From: Polyodon spathula
Lineage: Eukaryota; Chordata; Actinopteri; Acipenseriformes; Polyodontidae
Direction: 5' to 3'
Length of the DNA: 64,000 nucleotides
Assembly (NCBI RefSeq): GCF_017654505.1
Contig: NC_054537.1
Coordinates: forward strand, 74,830,118-74,894,117
How positions within the stretch are numbered: the first letter of the stretch is position 1; every line of letters starts with the position of its first letter. Position numbers and translations under genes: made by a program. Below are positions 1 to 12,597 of the stretch, in pieces. The notes below the pieces were generated by a model, which was given only the letters and a program-made list of their open reading frames with translations, searched no databases and was not told where the DNA came from.

Positions 1-795
1 ATTTGCAAGCTTTTATCGAATAGATCCACTACAATGGAAACATAGCCTGTGTCTCAGTCCTCTGGACGAGTGCTTAAAACAAATGTACAGATGTACTCTC
101 ATGTTCACAGTCTTGCATTTGAAAAAATGCAGGAAAAGTAATTTTTCTAACACAGTGTCGCAGCAGTGAATAAACATTCATGGTGCTTACATCACTCGTA
201 ACTGAAACCTCCCTTCATTCATCTCCCCTGCAATGCCAACCCCACTTAATGCCGTTTAACGTTTGTGTTCTCCCTCTGCACGGGATGCAAAGTTTATTAG
301 GCATTTGATTTTACTGAAACACGTTGCATCTTTGAAGTAAGTGTAAAGTCATTAAAAGGAAATATGTAGAGTACAGTAGTCGCTCAGCAATTACTCAGTA
401 ACGAGTTGCAAACAGGTGATCTGTAGGAAAATACAATTTAAGCCTAATATTTTTAGGGACCCCAACTATTGTTGTAGATTCTAACTTAAGCAATTCACAT
501 AAGGACTAGTAAGTTTACATCAGGACTAGTAAGTTTTAAAAGGTACTAGTCCTTTGGACTAGTACCGCAATTTGTTAGTTTCATATCTGAAATTACATTT
601 AAATGAATTAGGTTTGTAAGCATACATTTATTAGGGTGTTTTAGTATAATAATGCTCACACCAAAACTAGTTGAACTAAAGGTTTGTCCTCTAAAGAAAA
701 ATTTGTAAAATGACTAATTTAGCCATTTAATCGTATTGTGTGCCATTTATTTTTAAAACAGTTTTATAAAAATCATTTTTTTTCTTGTTTTTCAG
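1..795 (+). other. ZNF516: Intron upstream of the first coding exon
   Basis: AT-rich sequence with no supportable coding region. It ends in a pyrimidine-rich tract and an AG at 794-795, which reads as a splice acceptor, so this is most simply intron 1 downstream of a non-coding first exon that lies outside the window. The only structure I see is the hairpin at 542-566 and a few direct copies of an actagtaag motif beside it. Confidence 0.6.
542..566. repeat. Perfect 11-bp hairpin
   Basis: The arms GGTACTAGTCC and GGACTAGTACC are exact reverse complements around a TTT loop. Two further partial copies (ggactagtaag) lie just upstream, so this is probably a decayed repeat. Confidence 0.6.
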
Positions 796-993
796 GTCTT
801 CAGGATTACAGATATGTGTCTAGCTGACTAACCATGCAAACCAAATTTAAACAGCACTTTTGCATTTAGAAGAAGGGAGAAAAAAGTTGAGGAACAATGA
901 TGAAGAGTTCCAGTTAACAAAGTCTTAAGTGCTGCTCTCTTGTTCTCTGTTGGATTTAATATAGCACTGCAGTTAACCAACGGTTCTGTTGCC
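796..993 (+). promoter_or_regulatory. ZNF516: ZNF516 5' untranslated leader with three short uORFs
   Basis: Leader between the probable acceptor and the main start. Three upstream ATGs each open a very short reading frame: 814-831 (five codons), 834-869 (eleven codons) and 897-917 (six codons). None overlaps the main start at 994. An in-frame TGA at 901-903 shows that 994 is the first usable in-frame ATG. Such uORFs usually lower or condition translation of the main frame; whether they do so here is inference. Confidence 0.55.
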
Positions 994-2836
994 ATGGATC
1001 ACAGTGATAACACAGAAATGATGGAATACCAAGATGACTCCACAGACGAAAGCAAGATGAACAGAAATGATCCTGAAGTAGACAAGTCCCTCTTCCATGC
1101 CTGCAATATTTGCGGCAAAAGTTTCCCCTTTCAGAGTTCTTTGTCACAGCACATGAGAAAACACACAGGAGTCAAGCCTTACAAATGCCCTTACTGTGAC
1201 CACAGAGCTTCACAAAAGGGGAACCTTAAAATCCACATCCGTTCCCACAAGATGGGGACTCTGAGCCATGGCCACAAGGAGGAGGAGGACCTAGGAGAGG
1301 GCCAGCTGGAGGCTGGAGTCTCTGATGGCCTAGACAGCTGTACTAGCCCCACCAAAAGCACGTCAGCTTGCAATAAGATAATGAACGGGGTGGCCAAGGA
1401 AGAAAACAGCAAGATCCTGCTTAGGAGCATCAAAAAAGATAAAACGGGGAGCAGTGATGGTGGGAAGTCTCCCACACTTCAGTGTTCATTCTGCAAGAGG
1501 AAGCTTAACAACAAGGAGGACCTGAAGCAGCACATCCAGGTCTTGCATAAGCCTTATCGATGCCGGCTGTGCAGCTTTGTGGCACTGAGGGAAGACCAGC
1601 TCTTGAGCCACATTGAGAAGGTCCACATCACAGTGGAGGCGCCCGTGCAGGATGTGGTTGACGTTGAAGCTGTGAAAAGTGAGCAATGCGCTGGAGAAGG
1701 AGACTTTCCCTGTGATGTTTGTGGCCAGGTATTCACCCAGGCTTGGTTCTTGAAGGCACACATGAAGAAGCATGGTAGCACTTTTGACCATGTCTGCCAC
1801 ATCTGCGGTCGCCGTTTCAGGGAGCCCTGGTTTCTTAAGAACCACATGAAGTCCCATAGCACAAAGACTGGGGGCAAAAGCAAGCCGAAGATGGATTCGG
1901 ACCCCTTGGCTACAATTAATGACGTGGTTCAAGAGGAGGCAGCAGTGATGAGCGGGCTATGCCTCTATGAACTATGCTCCAAGTGTGGAAACATCTTCCA
2001 CAACAGGGAGAGCCTTAGGGAACATGATAAGGTTCATACCCGAGCCAGCAAAACCTGCATGGAAGATGGAGCAGCTGTTGATTGCACAGCAGCGAAAAAG
2101 CACATTTTCATTGAGTGCCTGAATCTTAGACCAGTCGGTACCCTAGAAAACATCACTGATGGTAAGCTTGGAAAGAGAATAGCAGAGCTTGATCCTGTAA
2201 GCAGCTACCAAGCCTGGCAGCTTGCCACCAAGGGCAAAGTGGCTGAGGTTTCAGAGTATGCAAAGTACATTGGATGGGATGAAACTCTTGCCGACGCAGA
2301 TGTGGCGTATGACAGAGAGAAAGAGGAATACATACTTTTAGGCCAAGAGAAAAGGAAACGAGAGCAGGACTCTCACAGCACAGGCAATGGCAAGCGACGA
2401 AACAGCACCAATATCATTAGCAGCAGCAGCAGTGGCAGCAACCACTACCAGCGAGCTGAAAAGTACAACAACCTTTCCCCAGGAGACCTGAGCCCAGAGA
2501 GCCACAGCGATTCTGACTACAGGCCCTCATCTCGCCAGAGCCGGAGGTCTTCCCAAAACAAGAACAAGGAGTGCTTTGAGTGTGGCAAGGTGTTCCGCAC
2601 CTACCACCAAATGGTGCTGCACTCCCGGGTGCACCGCAGGGAGACACGGGGTAGCAGTGAAAGCTGCAGGGTCTCCAGGGAGGACCGGTGTGGCTTGACC
2701 AGTGAAGGGGAGTCAGGCTCTTCCAGCCGACCCAGCACCCCGGGGTCAGCCTCTGTAGCTGAGAATTCACCCACCTCTGCCATGGTAGAAAATGTGGCAG
2801 AGGATAGGTCAGAGGAAGGCTTGCCATTAACTCCAG
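994..2836 (+). CDS. ZNF516: ZNF516 first coding exon (residues 1-614 plus a split codon)
   Basis: First coding exon of a C2H2 zinc-finger transcription regulator of the nucleus. The start ATG sits in a strong context (gccATGG) with an in-frame stop upstream. Eight C2H2 fingers are visible at residues 37-57, 65-85, 164-185, 190-211, 240-260, 268-288, 328-348 and 527-547. The first pair (CNICGKSFPFQSSLSQH, then CPYCDHRASQKGNLKIH) and the ASPTKSTSACN-like segment after it are hallmarks of ZNF516. A Ser-rich, basic stretch lies around residues 460-520. The exon ends in phase 1 at a gtgagt donor. In mammals ZNF516 is reported to bind the CtBP/LSD1/CoREST complex and to act with PRDM16 on Ucp1; that is family knowledge, not read from this sequence. 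ZNF536 is the nearest alternative, but the C terminus argues for ZNF516. Confidence 0.96.
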
Positions 2837-2978
2837 GTGAGTAGCTTGCCTTACTGGGGTTTAATGCTGCAGTGTTCAGTGTGGTGTACCCAAAAAAGGG
2901 GGAAATAACTTTAAAAACCTGCAGGTACTAACTACAGTGTGTTGAGCACAAGAGTGTGTTGAGTACCTTTTGAGCATA

Positions 2979-3031
<53 letters not shown>
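2979..3031. repeat. (ATT)n microsatellite
   Basis: About 17 uninterrupted copies of the trinucleotide ATT/TTA. Confidence 0.95.
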
Positions 3032-3032
<1 letters not shown>

Positions 3033-3121
3033 ATACCCATAAACATGAACCATTTTTTCATTATGAATTCCTCAGTTGCCAGTTGTCAACTTAAGTTCTG
3101 AGTTTAAGACCCTTACTGTAT

Positions 3122-5850
3122 GGGCCCTATATTTAACTTGTGAAGACATTGTTTTTTAGAATGCATTTATCCAGCTATGGTACAATTGTATCAATTGGGT
3201 CAGACTGAGGTGCAGGATGTTTTTATGACCCAAATGCCCACTGTCAAGGTCAGACATTATCGTAGCTAAACTGGAATGAGAAACCACAGCTGCAACCCCA
3301 CTTACATTTCCACAGAGTCAAGACTAATTCACACAACTAAAACACTGTTGGATGTTCTCTTTTTCCGTTAGACTTAGATTCCACCTGTCCCCAGTGTCTA
3401 TCTTTTAATTACTTTCAGTAAACAAAAAATGATGATAAGCTCAGTGGTTTTAATAGGATTAAGACTTGTCAATTTTACCCTCATGTTAAAAGTCTTAAGT
3501 CAAGTAGACAAACATTTTGGAAAGTGCCTTCATCATTGTAAGTTTTATCTAAATTTTGACTGAGCGGTTTGAAGTAATGGTGGAGTACCTTGATATACTT
3601 GAACGCCCTGAAAACAGAATCACTTCCCTCAAAAGAATGTTGACTTCATTGTTCATTTTCTTAATAAACTGTAACTCAAACTCTTTGAATGAATAGCGAG
3701 GCTTCATGCGCATGCCTATAGCACTTCATCAAAGTAGTGACATACGAGATGTTAACTCTAATGTGGCACACATGTACTATGTAAACACTTTACTATAAAT
3801 AACATTTTTGTTTCAGCAGTGCAAATTCAAAAGCAGGGCTGAAAAAACAACAAAAATGCGGCACATTTATTGGTTGGTTTTATTATTGTAAGTCCATTCA
3901 GCTTGATTAGAATGGCAAGCTGTGTTAGCACATACAGTAGATTTCCTTGTTCAGATTGATGGCAAATACAGCAGGATTCTGCAAGGTGGCATTCTGAATT
4001 AGGTGGCACTTGCATCACCGTTGCACTGTTTGATTTGTACAAAATAAAAAGCAAGTGAAAGACTAATTGATGTATGTTTGTGTAAAAGAAAGGCAAATAT
4101 ATACTTCAGCCACACTTCAAAATCCTCTTCATTTTTACAGCAAGGACAGGGTTGGCATTTAGTTTGAGAGACAGGGGGTGACTGGGCAAACCTAATTTGA
4201 TAAGAGTTTTTAATAAGCTGCCATTTACAGCACAGTCATTTAGTACCTACTAATTTATAGCTTCAAAAAATGTCTCGCTACATCAGTTCAGTGAAGCCTA
4301 GCATTCAATTAACGCCAACTACTTCCATTTTGGAAAAGTCAGTATACCTACTGTCTTAATTTCCAAATCGGTTTCCCTGCTAATCACAGTCATAAATCAG
4401 TAACCTGTAATTCACAAAATATGCCAGTTAATCAGATGCACACAAAATGATTAGAATCTGGTTTTGAAAAATTGAAAGTATGTGTAGGCAATCTGGAAAT
4501 CTTAATCAGCTACCGGTCAGCATTTGTGAAAAAAAATCTGAAAAGTATATGATTCATACGAGTTAATTTGGCACAAAATTTAGATTTTTTTTTACGCTAT
4601 TTTAGTTTACTATGGGTATCTGTCACATTGGATGCTGTTTAGCAATGTTTGTAAACCTCTAAGGCAGTCGCAAAACACTTTTGTGGACAGTTAGCGCACC
4701 AAAATCAGGCGCACGTGTGGGCAAACAGACTTTGCATTTATGTGATTTAGCAATCGTGCTTTAGCGCCCACCCGGTAAGTCAATGTTAGTGCTGGACATG
4801 AGCTGAACTTTAGGGGACTGTCCTCATTTACATACTACTGTAGTGATTTAGCGTGAAAAACGGGTCTAAGCTGCACGGAAATTACGTGGTCAACTATACC
4901 AGGGAAGGAGGTTTACAATAAAAAGAGAGACTGAAAAAAGAGAAATGAAAGAAGTATGGAGTGTGCATTGGATTTCTTTGTGGTAAGATGAAAAGAGAGG
5001 AAGAGGAGGATACGTTCCCAAATATTTTGAAGTCATCTGTCTTTTCTGAGCCTCTCTGACACACAATGTAAGCTGCAATTTCGCCTCTACAGACAGCCAC
5101 TGACATCTCCCAACTGCTTCAGGCTGACCTGGAAGGAGACATGCAGAGAGCACACTGTTTGCCTGTAGCACTAAGGGTATCCGCTACACTAACATTTTAT
5201 GCCACTGTATCATGTCCAGTGCGAGATGTAACTGAGCTTTAGTTTCTCACAAGCTGCAACAAAGTACAACAACTACATCACAAATGTATATGCAAACTAT
5301 CATGGCTCCGCTCATGACTTGTTTATCCTCGCTAATTTGCGAGTGGCAGCTGCATTTCAGAGGGATGACAGTCTGAGAGGTTGGTTGATCGGGACAAGAG
5401 GTATCCGTTGAAGTGACTACTGACACCACTGCTGAACCGTACGACCCCTGCCGAACAGAGGAATAATCGTACCTTTAAATGTGCTCGTACTGTATTAATT
5501 AAGTGAACATTTGGAATTCTGATGTTTGGATGTTTCTAGGGGAACACTACAGTACACTCCTCAGAAGGTTAGCAGTCCTGGCTGATTGTATTTTACATAC
5601 AATAGCTCTCCGTAATGGATGTGCTGTTGAACTTACAAAGGAAAGGTTACAGGGTTTGAGGGAAGCAGATGCTGAACTTGAAGCCCTAGTGATGGAGGTT
5701 GCAGATGCTGCAAGTGCCAGGCAGGTCAGACAAAGCCTTATAGATAACTTTTTTTTTTTAATTTATTTTGTAGCCTTGCTTAAAGGGTTTGGTCATTTTT
5801 GCCCAACTGGAAGCGGCTGCGCACATATTAAATTATATTAAATAGGGCCC
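3122..5850 (+). mobile_element. Candidate PIF/Harbinger element, decayed
   Basis: A piece of Harbinger-type nuclease lies near the right end (5572-5757). Short inverted termini GGGCCCTAT-TTAA are found at 3122 and, reversed, at 5845-5850. The 2.7-kb spacing suits a Harbinger transposon. I do not see a clean three-base target duplication, so the left boundary is uncertain, and most of the interior has no readable protein. Confidence 0.4.
5572..5757 (+). pseudogene. HARBI1-like transposase C-terminal fragment
   Basis: One open frame reads LADCILHTIALRNGC, then an acidic helix (RLQGLREADAELEAL) and RQVRQSLIDNFF. The (C)xLHNIALR-like signature followed by the acidic stretch is typical of the C terminus of PIF/Harbinger transposases of the HARBI1 type. 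The DDE catalytic core is not present upstream in any frame I could follow, so this is a remnant. It lies in a ZNF516 intron on the same strand as the gene. Confidence 0.6.
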
Positions 5851-6191
5851 AATATGTTTTATATCATGTTAGATATTTGATACACATATCACAGGTCAGT
5901 TGTGTAAATTATTGTAGGAAAGTTAATTTAAGGTGTAATATGCTATAGGTTAATATTATTGCATGTATGTTCTGTTCTAAAAAAAAAAAAAAAAAAAAAA
6001 CTTTTTTAAAAAAGCTAGAGGGGGAATATGAAACACCATATAGCTGGTTAATCACATATCAACAGTATGATGAAATTGTGATGAAACTTGTTTAGTACAA
6101 TTTTTACATAAGTTAGGAGAGCATCAGTATCCGTGGCTATAAGGAGCAGTCTGCCCATCTGTCCTTAACCTTACTGACATGCATTTTAACT

Positions 6192-6598
6192 GAGGCTGTC
6201 ACTCGATTCAAAATTTTGATCGGTTAATTTATGTTAGATTATTCCATGCACATTTTTAATAAAGGTAACAATCTTTTAACAGTTGTCCTGCATAGTAATA
6301 CTAAAAAAAGCGATAGAATCTAAAAAAAAATTTAAATGAGATTTTTTTTTTTTTTTTTTTTTAAAGCATTATTGTTATTTTACTAAATATAGCACATTTT
6401 CACAGAACAACCTTTTTCACAGATTGGACACCTGCATAACATGGGGCAGATCTTTGACTCTCCCACTGGTTAACCCTAACTCAAGACCTTCATCTGTTCA
6501 TGTCCCGCCTCAGCTCACTTATGAATGGACTGCTGCGGAGAACATGCAGATCTGCTATTGGTTGATTTTATTTTATATATATAATATCGCTAAATAAA

Positions 6599-6643
<45 letters not shown>

Positions 6644-6735
6644 TATATAAATCTGCACAATTAAATTGTAAAAAATAAATAAATAAATCTGTGATCAACT
6701 CTTTAGTCGATTAATCTGTTAATTGGAGCAGCCCT
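6192..6735. mobile_element. Non-autonomous DNA element with AGG(G)CTG-type ends
   Basis: The left end, gaggctgtcactcgattcaa, and the right end, ctgttaattggagcagccct, are imperfect inverted repeats of an AGGGCTGNCNC type seen in hAT-like MITEs. The interior is AT-rich and holds a (TA)n array at 6601-6650. No convincing target duplication is visible. Confidence 0.4.
6601..6650. repeat. (TA)n microsatellite, interrupted
   Basis: Alternating TA with one aat interruption. Confidence 0.85.
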
Positions 6736-6776
6736 AATTTTTACATATCTATAGAGAACCATAGCATTCTTTAGAG

Positions 6777-6955
6777 CAGTGGTGCACAAGGTCATGGTGG
6801 GCCAGTGTTCCTCCTGGTTTTTGTTCTAACCATACCCTAAATTAGTTAATTGGACCAATAAAGCTTCTAATAAAGGTTAAATAAAGTACTTTAGGGTGCA
6901 GTTGTAATAAAAACCTGCAGGGACACCGGCCCTCCAGGACCTGAGTTCACCACTG
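6777..6955. mobile_element. hAT-like MITE, 179 bp, with 8-bp target duplication
   Basis: The ends CAGTGGTG and CACCACTG are inverted repeats. The flanks ctttagag and ctttagtg form an 8-bp duplication with one mismatch, as expected for hAT transposition. The internal strings cctcctggtttttgttc and aaaaacctgcagggac continue the inverted symmetry. There is no coding capacity. Confidence 0.7.
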
Positions 6956-7329
6956 CTTTAGTGTCATATTCTGGAGAGACAATCTGTATTTACACTGTGA
7001 CTGGGGATATACAATGTTATATGAACATACTTGTTTATTTGCGTTTTACTCAACTAGTTTGAAAACTTGTTTTATGATGTCGTTTATTTGTTAGTTACAA
7101 AAATGAAACCAACATTTACACAGAACTACGGTAGTGCCAGAAGTAGAGACCTCTTGTTGTTTCAAGTCTAAAATGTAAATCGTGTTTAGAAATTCCCTGT
7201 CTCAGGAAACAACTCATTTAAAAAAAAAAAAATTAAAAAAAGGTATTTGTTTCATATCAAACATTTAGTGATAGATTATTTTGTTTAAAAAATAAAATAA
7301 AAAGTAATCCAAAACCATTAAATTCACTG

Positions 7330-8154
7330 TAGGGATGTGATTTTGTCACAGTAAAAATATGTAACAATCACAGCTAAAAGTATACAGTTTCACAGAATGG
7401 TATATATTTAATGTGTATTTAATGTGTATTTAATGTGTTTTCTTTTAACACACGCTTCTAGTCAAAAGTAAACATAGATTGTTTTAATTTTTTTTTTTTT
7501 TTTTAAACAGTAACAGGAATATGCTTACCTTTTAATTTTAACATTATACGTTTTCTGATGCAAAGAAGTAAAGTACCTGAACACTGAAATTTAGTTTTAA
7601 AAATAAATGTTCTGGTTGTAAATTGAGAATTTTACAATATCCTTTTCGTAAATGTCTATTTAAACACAGCTGTCATTTTGGTATTATAAGATGTACGTTG
7701 AAAGATTAGTAGAAGGATTGTTCTGCATTTATACTGTTGATAGTTAAGCACCTCAGGGGAATGACTGCAAATCGGGGTTCGTGCTTCTCCAGAATTGTAA
7801 ACTATATATAAACTGCCCTCCTTTAGGTTTTGCATTATCAAGTGTATGCAGAGGTATATTTTCTGCACAAAAGGCTTTGGTTAATTTGAAGTTTCTTTCT
7901 CATTAAAACTGCTCCCTCTGCTTTCATTAAATTGTTTGGGACATTATGCTGCTAGTTGCTTAGAACTTAATTTCGACACCTTTTTTTTTTTATAGTTCTG
8001 TTTACGTTTTCACCTTTATTTGACATTTGCTAACCATTTTAAGTGCACTGAAACCAATTCAAAAGACGTGGCTCCTGTCCTATTTTCACGCTGAGTGGAA
8101 ACAAATGTCAAAATTTTGGGTTCCATGACTACCGTGACAAAAATCACATCCCTA
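7330..8154. mobile_element. Terminal-inverted-repeat element of 825 bp
   Basis: The left end TAGGGATGTGATTTTGTCAC and the right end, its near-exact reverse complement (one extra T), define the element. The interior is AT-rich without a credible protein. No clear target duplication is visible, so I leave the superfamily open; hAT is possible. Confidence 0.6.
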
Positions 8155-9004
8155 ACAATTGGCTATAAGGGTGAACTGTGTGTTATTGTCTTGAACACCT
8201 GTTTCACGCATTAGAGCTGCCATACTGTAATAATGCAGGCTTGCTGTTGAAAGCCATGTCACCCCACCCCTTCCAATCCCTCTCCAAAAAGACTGATAGA
8301 AAACTCACTCATTAACAAGCTACGCATGGTACTTTAAACATCCTTGTTTATTTAAATCCTCCCTTCTGGGGTTGTTAATGTCTTCCTTTACATCTGCGGT
8401 TCAGTGGCCCTCACTATGAAAAACTATACACACATGTAGCCACAAACTCATTCAATGTCAAAGTTAACCCTTTTTATTGTTGTGACGCTTTAAAAAAAAA
8501 TTAAAACACAGTGTTCGTGTGGGGGGTTCACAGGAGTAGTGTTCACCTGCATAGAAGTCTATTTCAGTGATTGACTATTTTAATCCAGAGCTTTTTGGAA
8601 AACAATCACAAAAATACCAACTTTATAAATAAAAGGTTAACGATTCACGTAAAGCTAGGTTAGATTAAAGAGCTCTGTTTTTCATTAATGGATTTGTTGT
8701 TCATAGTGAGCTTATAAATTTAACCATGTACTGAGATAGGAAGGTTAAAAAACGAAATCAATTTTATTAGTAGTAGCTGTAATAGTAAATGATTAACTGG
8801 AAAAATAAGATGTGTACCATTATGTATTAAGTCAGTATTGTATGTGGAATATACCAAATATTTAAGTTATTTTATAAAAACTAAATTAAATATACAATTC
8901 AAATCCAGAGCTGAATAGGATGTAGTCACATGTAAATTATGACTTTATGTGGTAAGGTTGCTGTGAGCTTGACTTTGAACACATTTTTTATCAAATCAAA
9001 TCAA

Positions 9005-9232
9005 GGGGCTCCCGAGTGGTGTATCCAGTAAAGGCGCTCTGCATAGAGTGCAGATGCACCCTATAGTCTGGACATCACCAGTTCAAGTCCAGGCTGTTTC
9101 ACAGCCAGTCATGGACAAGTGCTCCCAGGGTACAGCACACAATTGGCCAAGCATCACCGAGGGGGTTGGGTCGGCCAGGGTATCCTCGGCTCACTGCGCA
9201 CCAGCTGAGGGAATTGGTACAGTGTCCTGACA
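9005..9232 (+). mobile_element. tRNA-headed SINE, 3'-truncated copy
   Basis: Starts ggggctcccgagtgg, an A-box-like tRNA head, with a B-box-like agttcaagtcc about 75 bases on. The body (acacaattggccaag, ctcactgcgcaccagc) matches the copies at 22995 and 38097, but the 3' half is missing. Confidence 0.75.
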
Positions 9233-9329
9233 GAACAGCAAAAGTCCAGTTCTCTCAAATCTTGCTTACTCACTGTTCATTGCCATGCTGGTTTTGTCTG
9301 GTTTTGGAAAAATGAAAAGTTGGCAACCC

Positions 9330-9333
<4 letters not shown>

Positions 9334-9391
<58 letters not shown>
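9334..9391. repeat. (TA)n(CA)n microsatellite
   Basis: A TA array passing into a CA array. Confidence 0.9.
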
Positions 9392-9392
<1 letters not shown>

Positions 9393-10004
9393 GCTTGCAT
9401 ACTAATGAGCTGCTTCACACAGTATAAATCAATATGCACAACATTATAAAAATTCTATTTTATTTATTAGCTATAAAACCACTGCCAGAAAATGAGTGAC
9501 ATTTCACCCATTTTCTTTAATGCATTTGGGGAAACAAATATAGAAGTCATACAGCACCAACCTTCCCAGTGAAGACAGTAATGCACCTGAAATAAAAATG
9601 AAAAAAAAGTACCACAGAAGCTGTCAACAGTAGATACATGAGGCACAGCTAAATAAAAAAGAAAACAAAGATGAAAAAATGCTAAAGACTACAACAATGG
9701 CTGTTAGTGTATTTGAAATATGGACATTCATTTTAAGGAAATACATCCAGACCTCAGCAGCATTCTTCAGCCTCTATTGCAGCTTTTCTCAGATGGCGCT
9801 TTCAATGCAGAAATTCACAATAAATGGAAACGTGCCATTTATTTTTAACAAGTAAAGCTTAACTTATTCTTGAATACAAATGAAATGTTTTGTCACTTGG
9901 GACTATATACACTGCAGATGTACACTTAATACAAGTGTATTGTTTTTTTTTAATTTAAAAAGTTTGAAAATATTTTTTCTTCTCCAAAAAAATTTTTTAT
10001 AAGT

Positions 10005-10153
10005 GGTATAAACCACTTTGGGCTGTATGGTTCCCATGAAATATATACCCACTTCTGGGTGGTTAAAGGCCCTTGGCTTTGTCGTGGGCCTAACACCACC
10101 CAGACGTGTGTATGTATTTCATGGGAACCGCAAGGCCCGTCGTGTTTTATACC
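10005..10153. mobile_element. Palindromic fold-back MITE
   Basis: Almost the whole 149 bp is one inverted repeat. ggtataaaccac, ggttcccatgaaata and tctgggtggt on the left reappear as reverse complements on the right, leaving a loop of about 15 bases near 10075. A transcript of the intron would fold into a long imperfect hairpin. The open frame across it is a by-product of the palindrome. Confidence 0.75.
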
Positions 10154-12597
10154 TTACATATGTGGAGGTAAAAGAAAGAATGCAATGTAGAAAACTTTCA
10201 TTCAGATTCTGAAATTTAAATTGATGTACTGTTCAGTAAATGTGTCTACATTTTCAATATATTCTTGCCTTTGTTCAAAATTTGCCCACATTATCTGTCA
10301 TCTTTAAAAAGATGGAGACATTTTTTAAATGTGTGTGTTATATTTTACACTAGATAGTTAAAGGCTGCTTGAAATATCATTTAGTTTATAATGGTTTATA
10401 AGTTAAGATTTGTTTTAGTAATTACATTTAAAATGCTGACATGTATTATAAAGTCTTCCCAGGCTGCAGTAAAGGGAGTGTGTTGCTAAGTTTAGGGTAT
10501 ATGAAGACAGGAAGCAAAGTAAGAAGGGCTGGTTCAGCTCCCTCCTAAAACACTTCATGGATAACCAGAGGAAAAGCTATAATAGTCTTACAAAAGACCT
10601 CCAAGTAAAAACCAGATGCCTGTCTGCTCACTTATTTCCCATCTGTTACACCAGGCTGCAAAAAAACTGCATAGATCTCCAGAATATAAATGATTATGTG
10701 CCATAAGAAATAAATCAACACCATAGAAATACATTTCTTGAGGCCCTGGTTAAACATAAAATCTGCATGATATGCATTCCTGCGGTGTTCCTCAGTGGCT
10801 GTTTTATTCATCCGTGGTGAATATAGAGCCACCTAGTGGAAAAATACTGTACTGCTGTTGAAGTTTTAATTTACTCTTGAAATTACTTGTGTTGGCTTTA
10901 AAAGATCTAGGCCTAATTTATTTTAGTTTTTTTTTTTTTTTTTCTTTTCTAAATATATTCAACTCTTGGTGTTGTCCCGTAATAGATGCTATTCATCTAT
11001 ACATTCTGTAAATTATTAAATTTGTTTTTTTATGCTAGAATTAGCAATCATTGAAAAAAATATAGTGCCCATTTAAAATTACATGACATTTTGCACAAAA
11101 GAAAATAAAAAAAAAAACAGTTAGCATTTCTAAAAGTTTTAATGCTGGTCAAATTTGTAAATACTAATGTATAATAGTAGTGTACTGTATATATTTCCTG
11201 GCGCAAAGCCTGGTAGTGGTATGTGAAAAAAGTCCTTGAATGTCAAGGTGGTCCTTATCTTGGAAAAAGTCAGGAGTCACTGTTCTGCTCCAAAGCATTG
11301 AGTGACATAACAACTTTTACATGAAAAAAAAAAAAAAAAAAAAAATGATATGAAATACAGGGGAAAAACTGATTTGGGGTATTGACTTCTGTGTTTAAAC
11401 CAAGACAAAATGACCCTAAATGTACAGGTCAGTTGAAATTCTGAACTAGTAAACAGTGAGTGGATTTGTATCCTGACTGTTTTACCTGGAGTTGGTGAGA
11501 GCGTGCCATCTACTGGTCACATATGAACATTTCATCAATTTAAATGAAATCATTAGAAAGCATTTTTTCTTCATTTAACCAGGGTTTATTCCTTTAATTA
11601 ACTGTGTTCGCTTTTTAGACAGAAATTTGTATTATTATGAAGAAATACCTATCCTAGTTTAAAATTTCATTTAACATTTGTTTGTGTCAAGTTTACTGTA
11701 ATTTATCATGTTTTTATTTTTGCTTTATCATACTTATGTACTTTATCACAATGTCATATTATTTACCATAGATACCAGAGTAAACTTTAATAACTCAGTC
11801 TTTTCAGATGATAACATTTGAGAAACTATATTTATGTATTATGTATTTGTGAATTGAATACACTTATGAGCATTTTTTTTTTAACAATTCTGGATATATT
11901 CCTGTTTCTCTTTTAGAATAACAAAAAAAAGGAAGTGCAGATGCACAGTTGGAACAGGATACAGGATGGTTAGTAAATCATCCTCTAAAAATAAACATAA
12001 CTCTGCATATGACTCTTCCGGCACTTACTGTAGTTATAACCCTACAACCTGTTTTTTATTTCTTCTTGTTTGACGAGTATACATTCGGTCAAAATTACGT
12101 AGTTCACGTGTCAATTAAAAAAGAAAAACACCATATAAGTCTTTAGTGTATATAAGACTGACAATATGTTTGACCTTTTATAGTATACACAGCAGCACAC
12201 ATGGACACCAAACGATGATTTCCAGTTTAAAATAATCAATATAGGTTAAACAGTGATTTAATCTGGTTCAAAACCAAAAAGCAAATATGGTATATACAGT
12301 GCAGATCAACAGCTAGCAAGCTTCTACTTTAAAGTCTTGTAATTGACTTCTGCAATTTTGCAGTTCACATATACATAAAGTAAAATCCCTTATACACAAA
12401 CTACCCACTGTTCTCCAACTTGGAACAGTGTCCCACAGCATTTTCCACTGGTGGGCATAATCTCTCCTTTATTCAAGCAAAATGGCTTCTAGTGTAACTT
12501 ATTTCTGAGAAAATATATTTTTTCTGTGTAAATTCTAAGCGGGAGAGTTGATTAGATATTTTTGAATGAGTAAATATCTATTTTGTCTTTCTTACAG

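Larger units (their letters stand above)
2837..12597 (+). other. ZNF516: ZNF516 intron of about 9.8 kb between the first two coding exons
   Basis: Bounded by a gtgagt donor and a pyrimidine-rich acceptor ending cttacag. It contains an (ATT)n tract, a Harbinger remnant, four terminal-inverted-repeat elements, a truncated SINE and simple repeats, each listed separately. In the remaining stretches (8155-9004, 9392-10004 and 10154-12597) I see only AT-rich unique sequence with homopolymer runs. The short open frames there have no recognisable content. Confidence 0.9.

Noticed and set aside
940..993. Extension of the ZNF516 frame upstream of 994
   Set aside because: It begins at TTG and has no ATG; an in-frame TGA lies at 901. 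The ATG at 994 has a strong context.
10018..10212. 64-codon frame at the palindromic element
   Set aside because: It runs across both arms of a fold-back MITE and has no protein signature.
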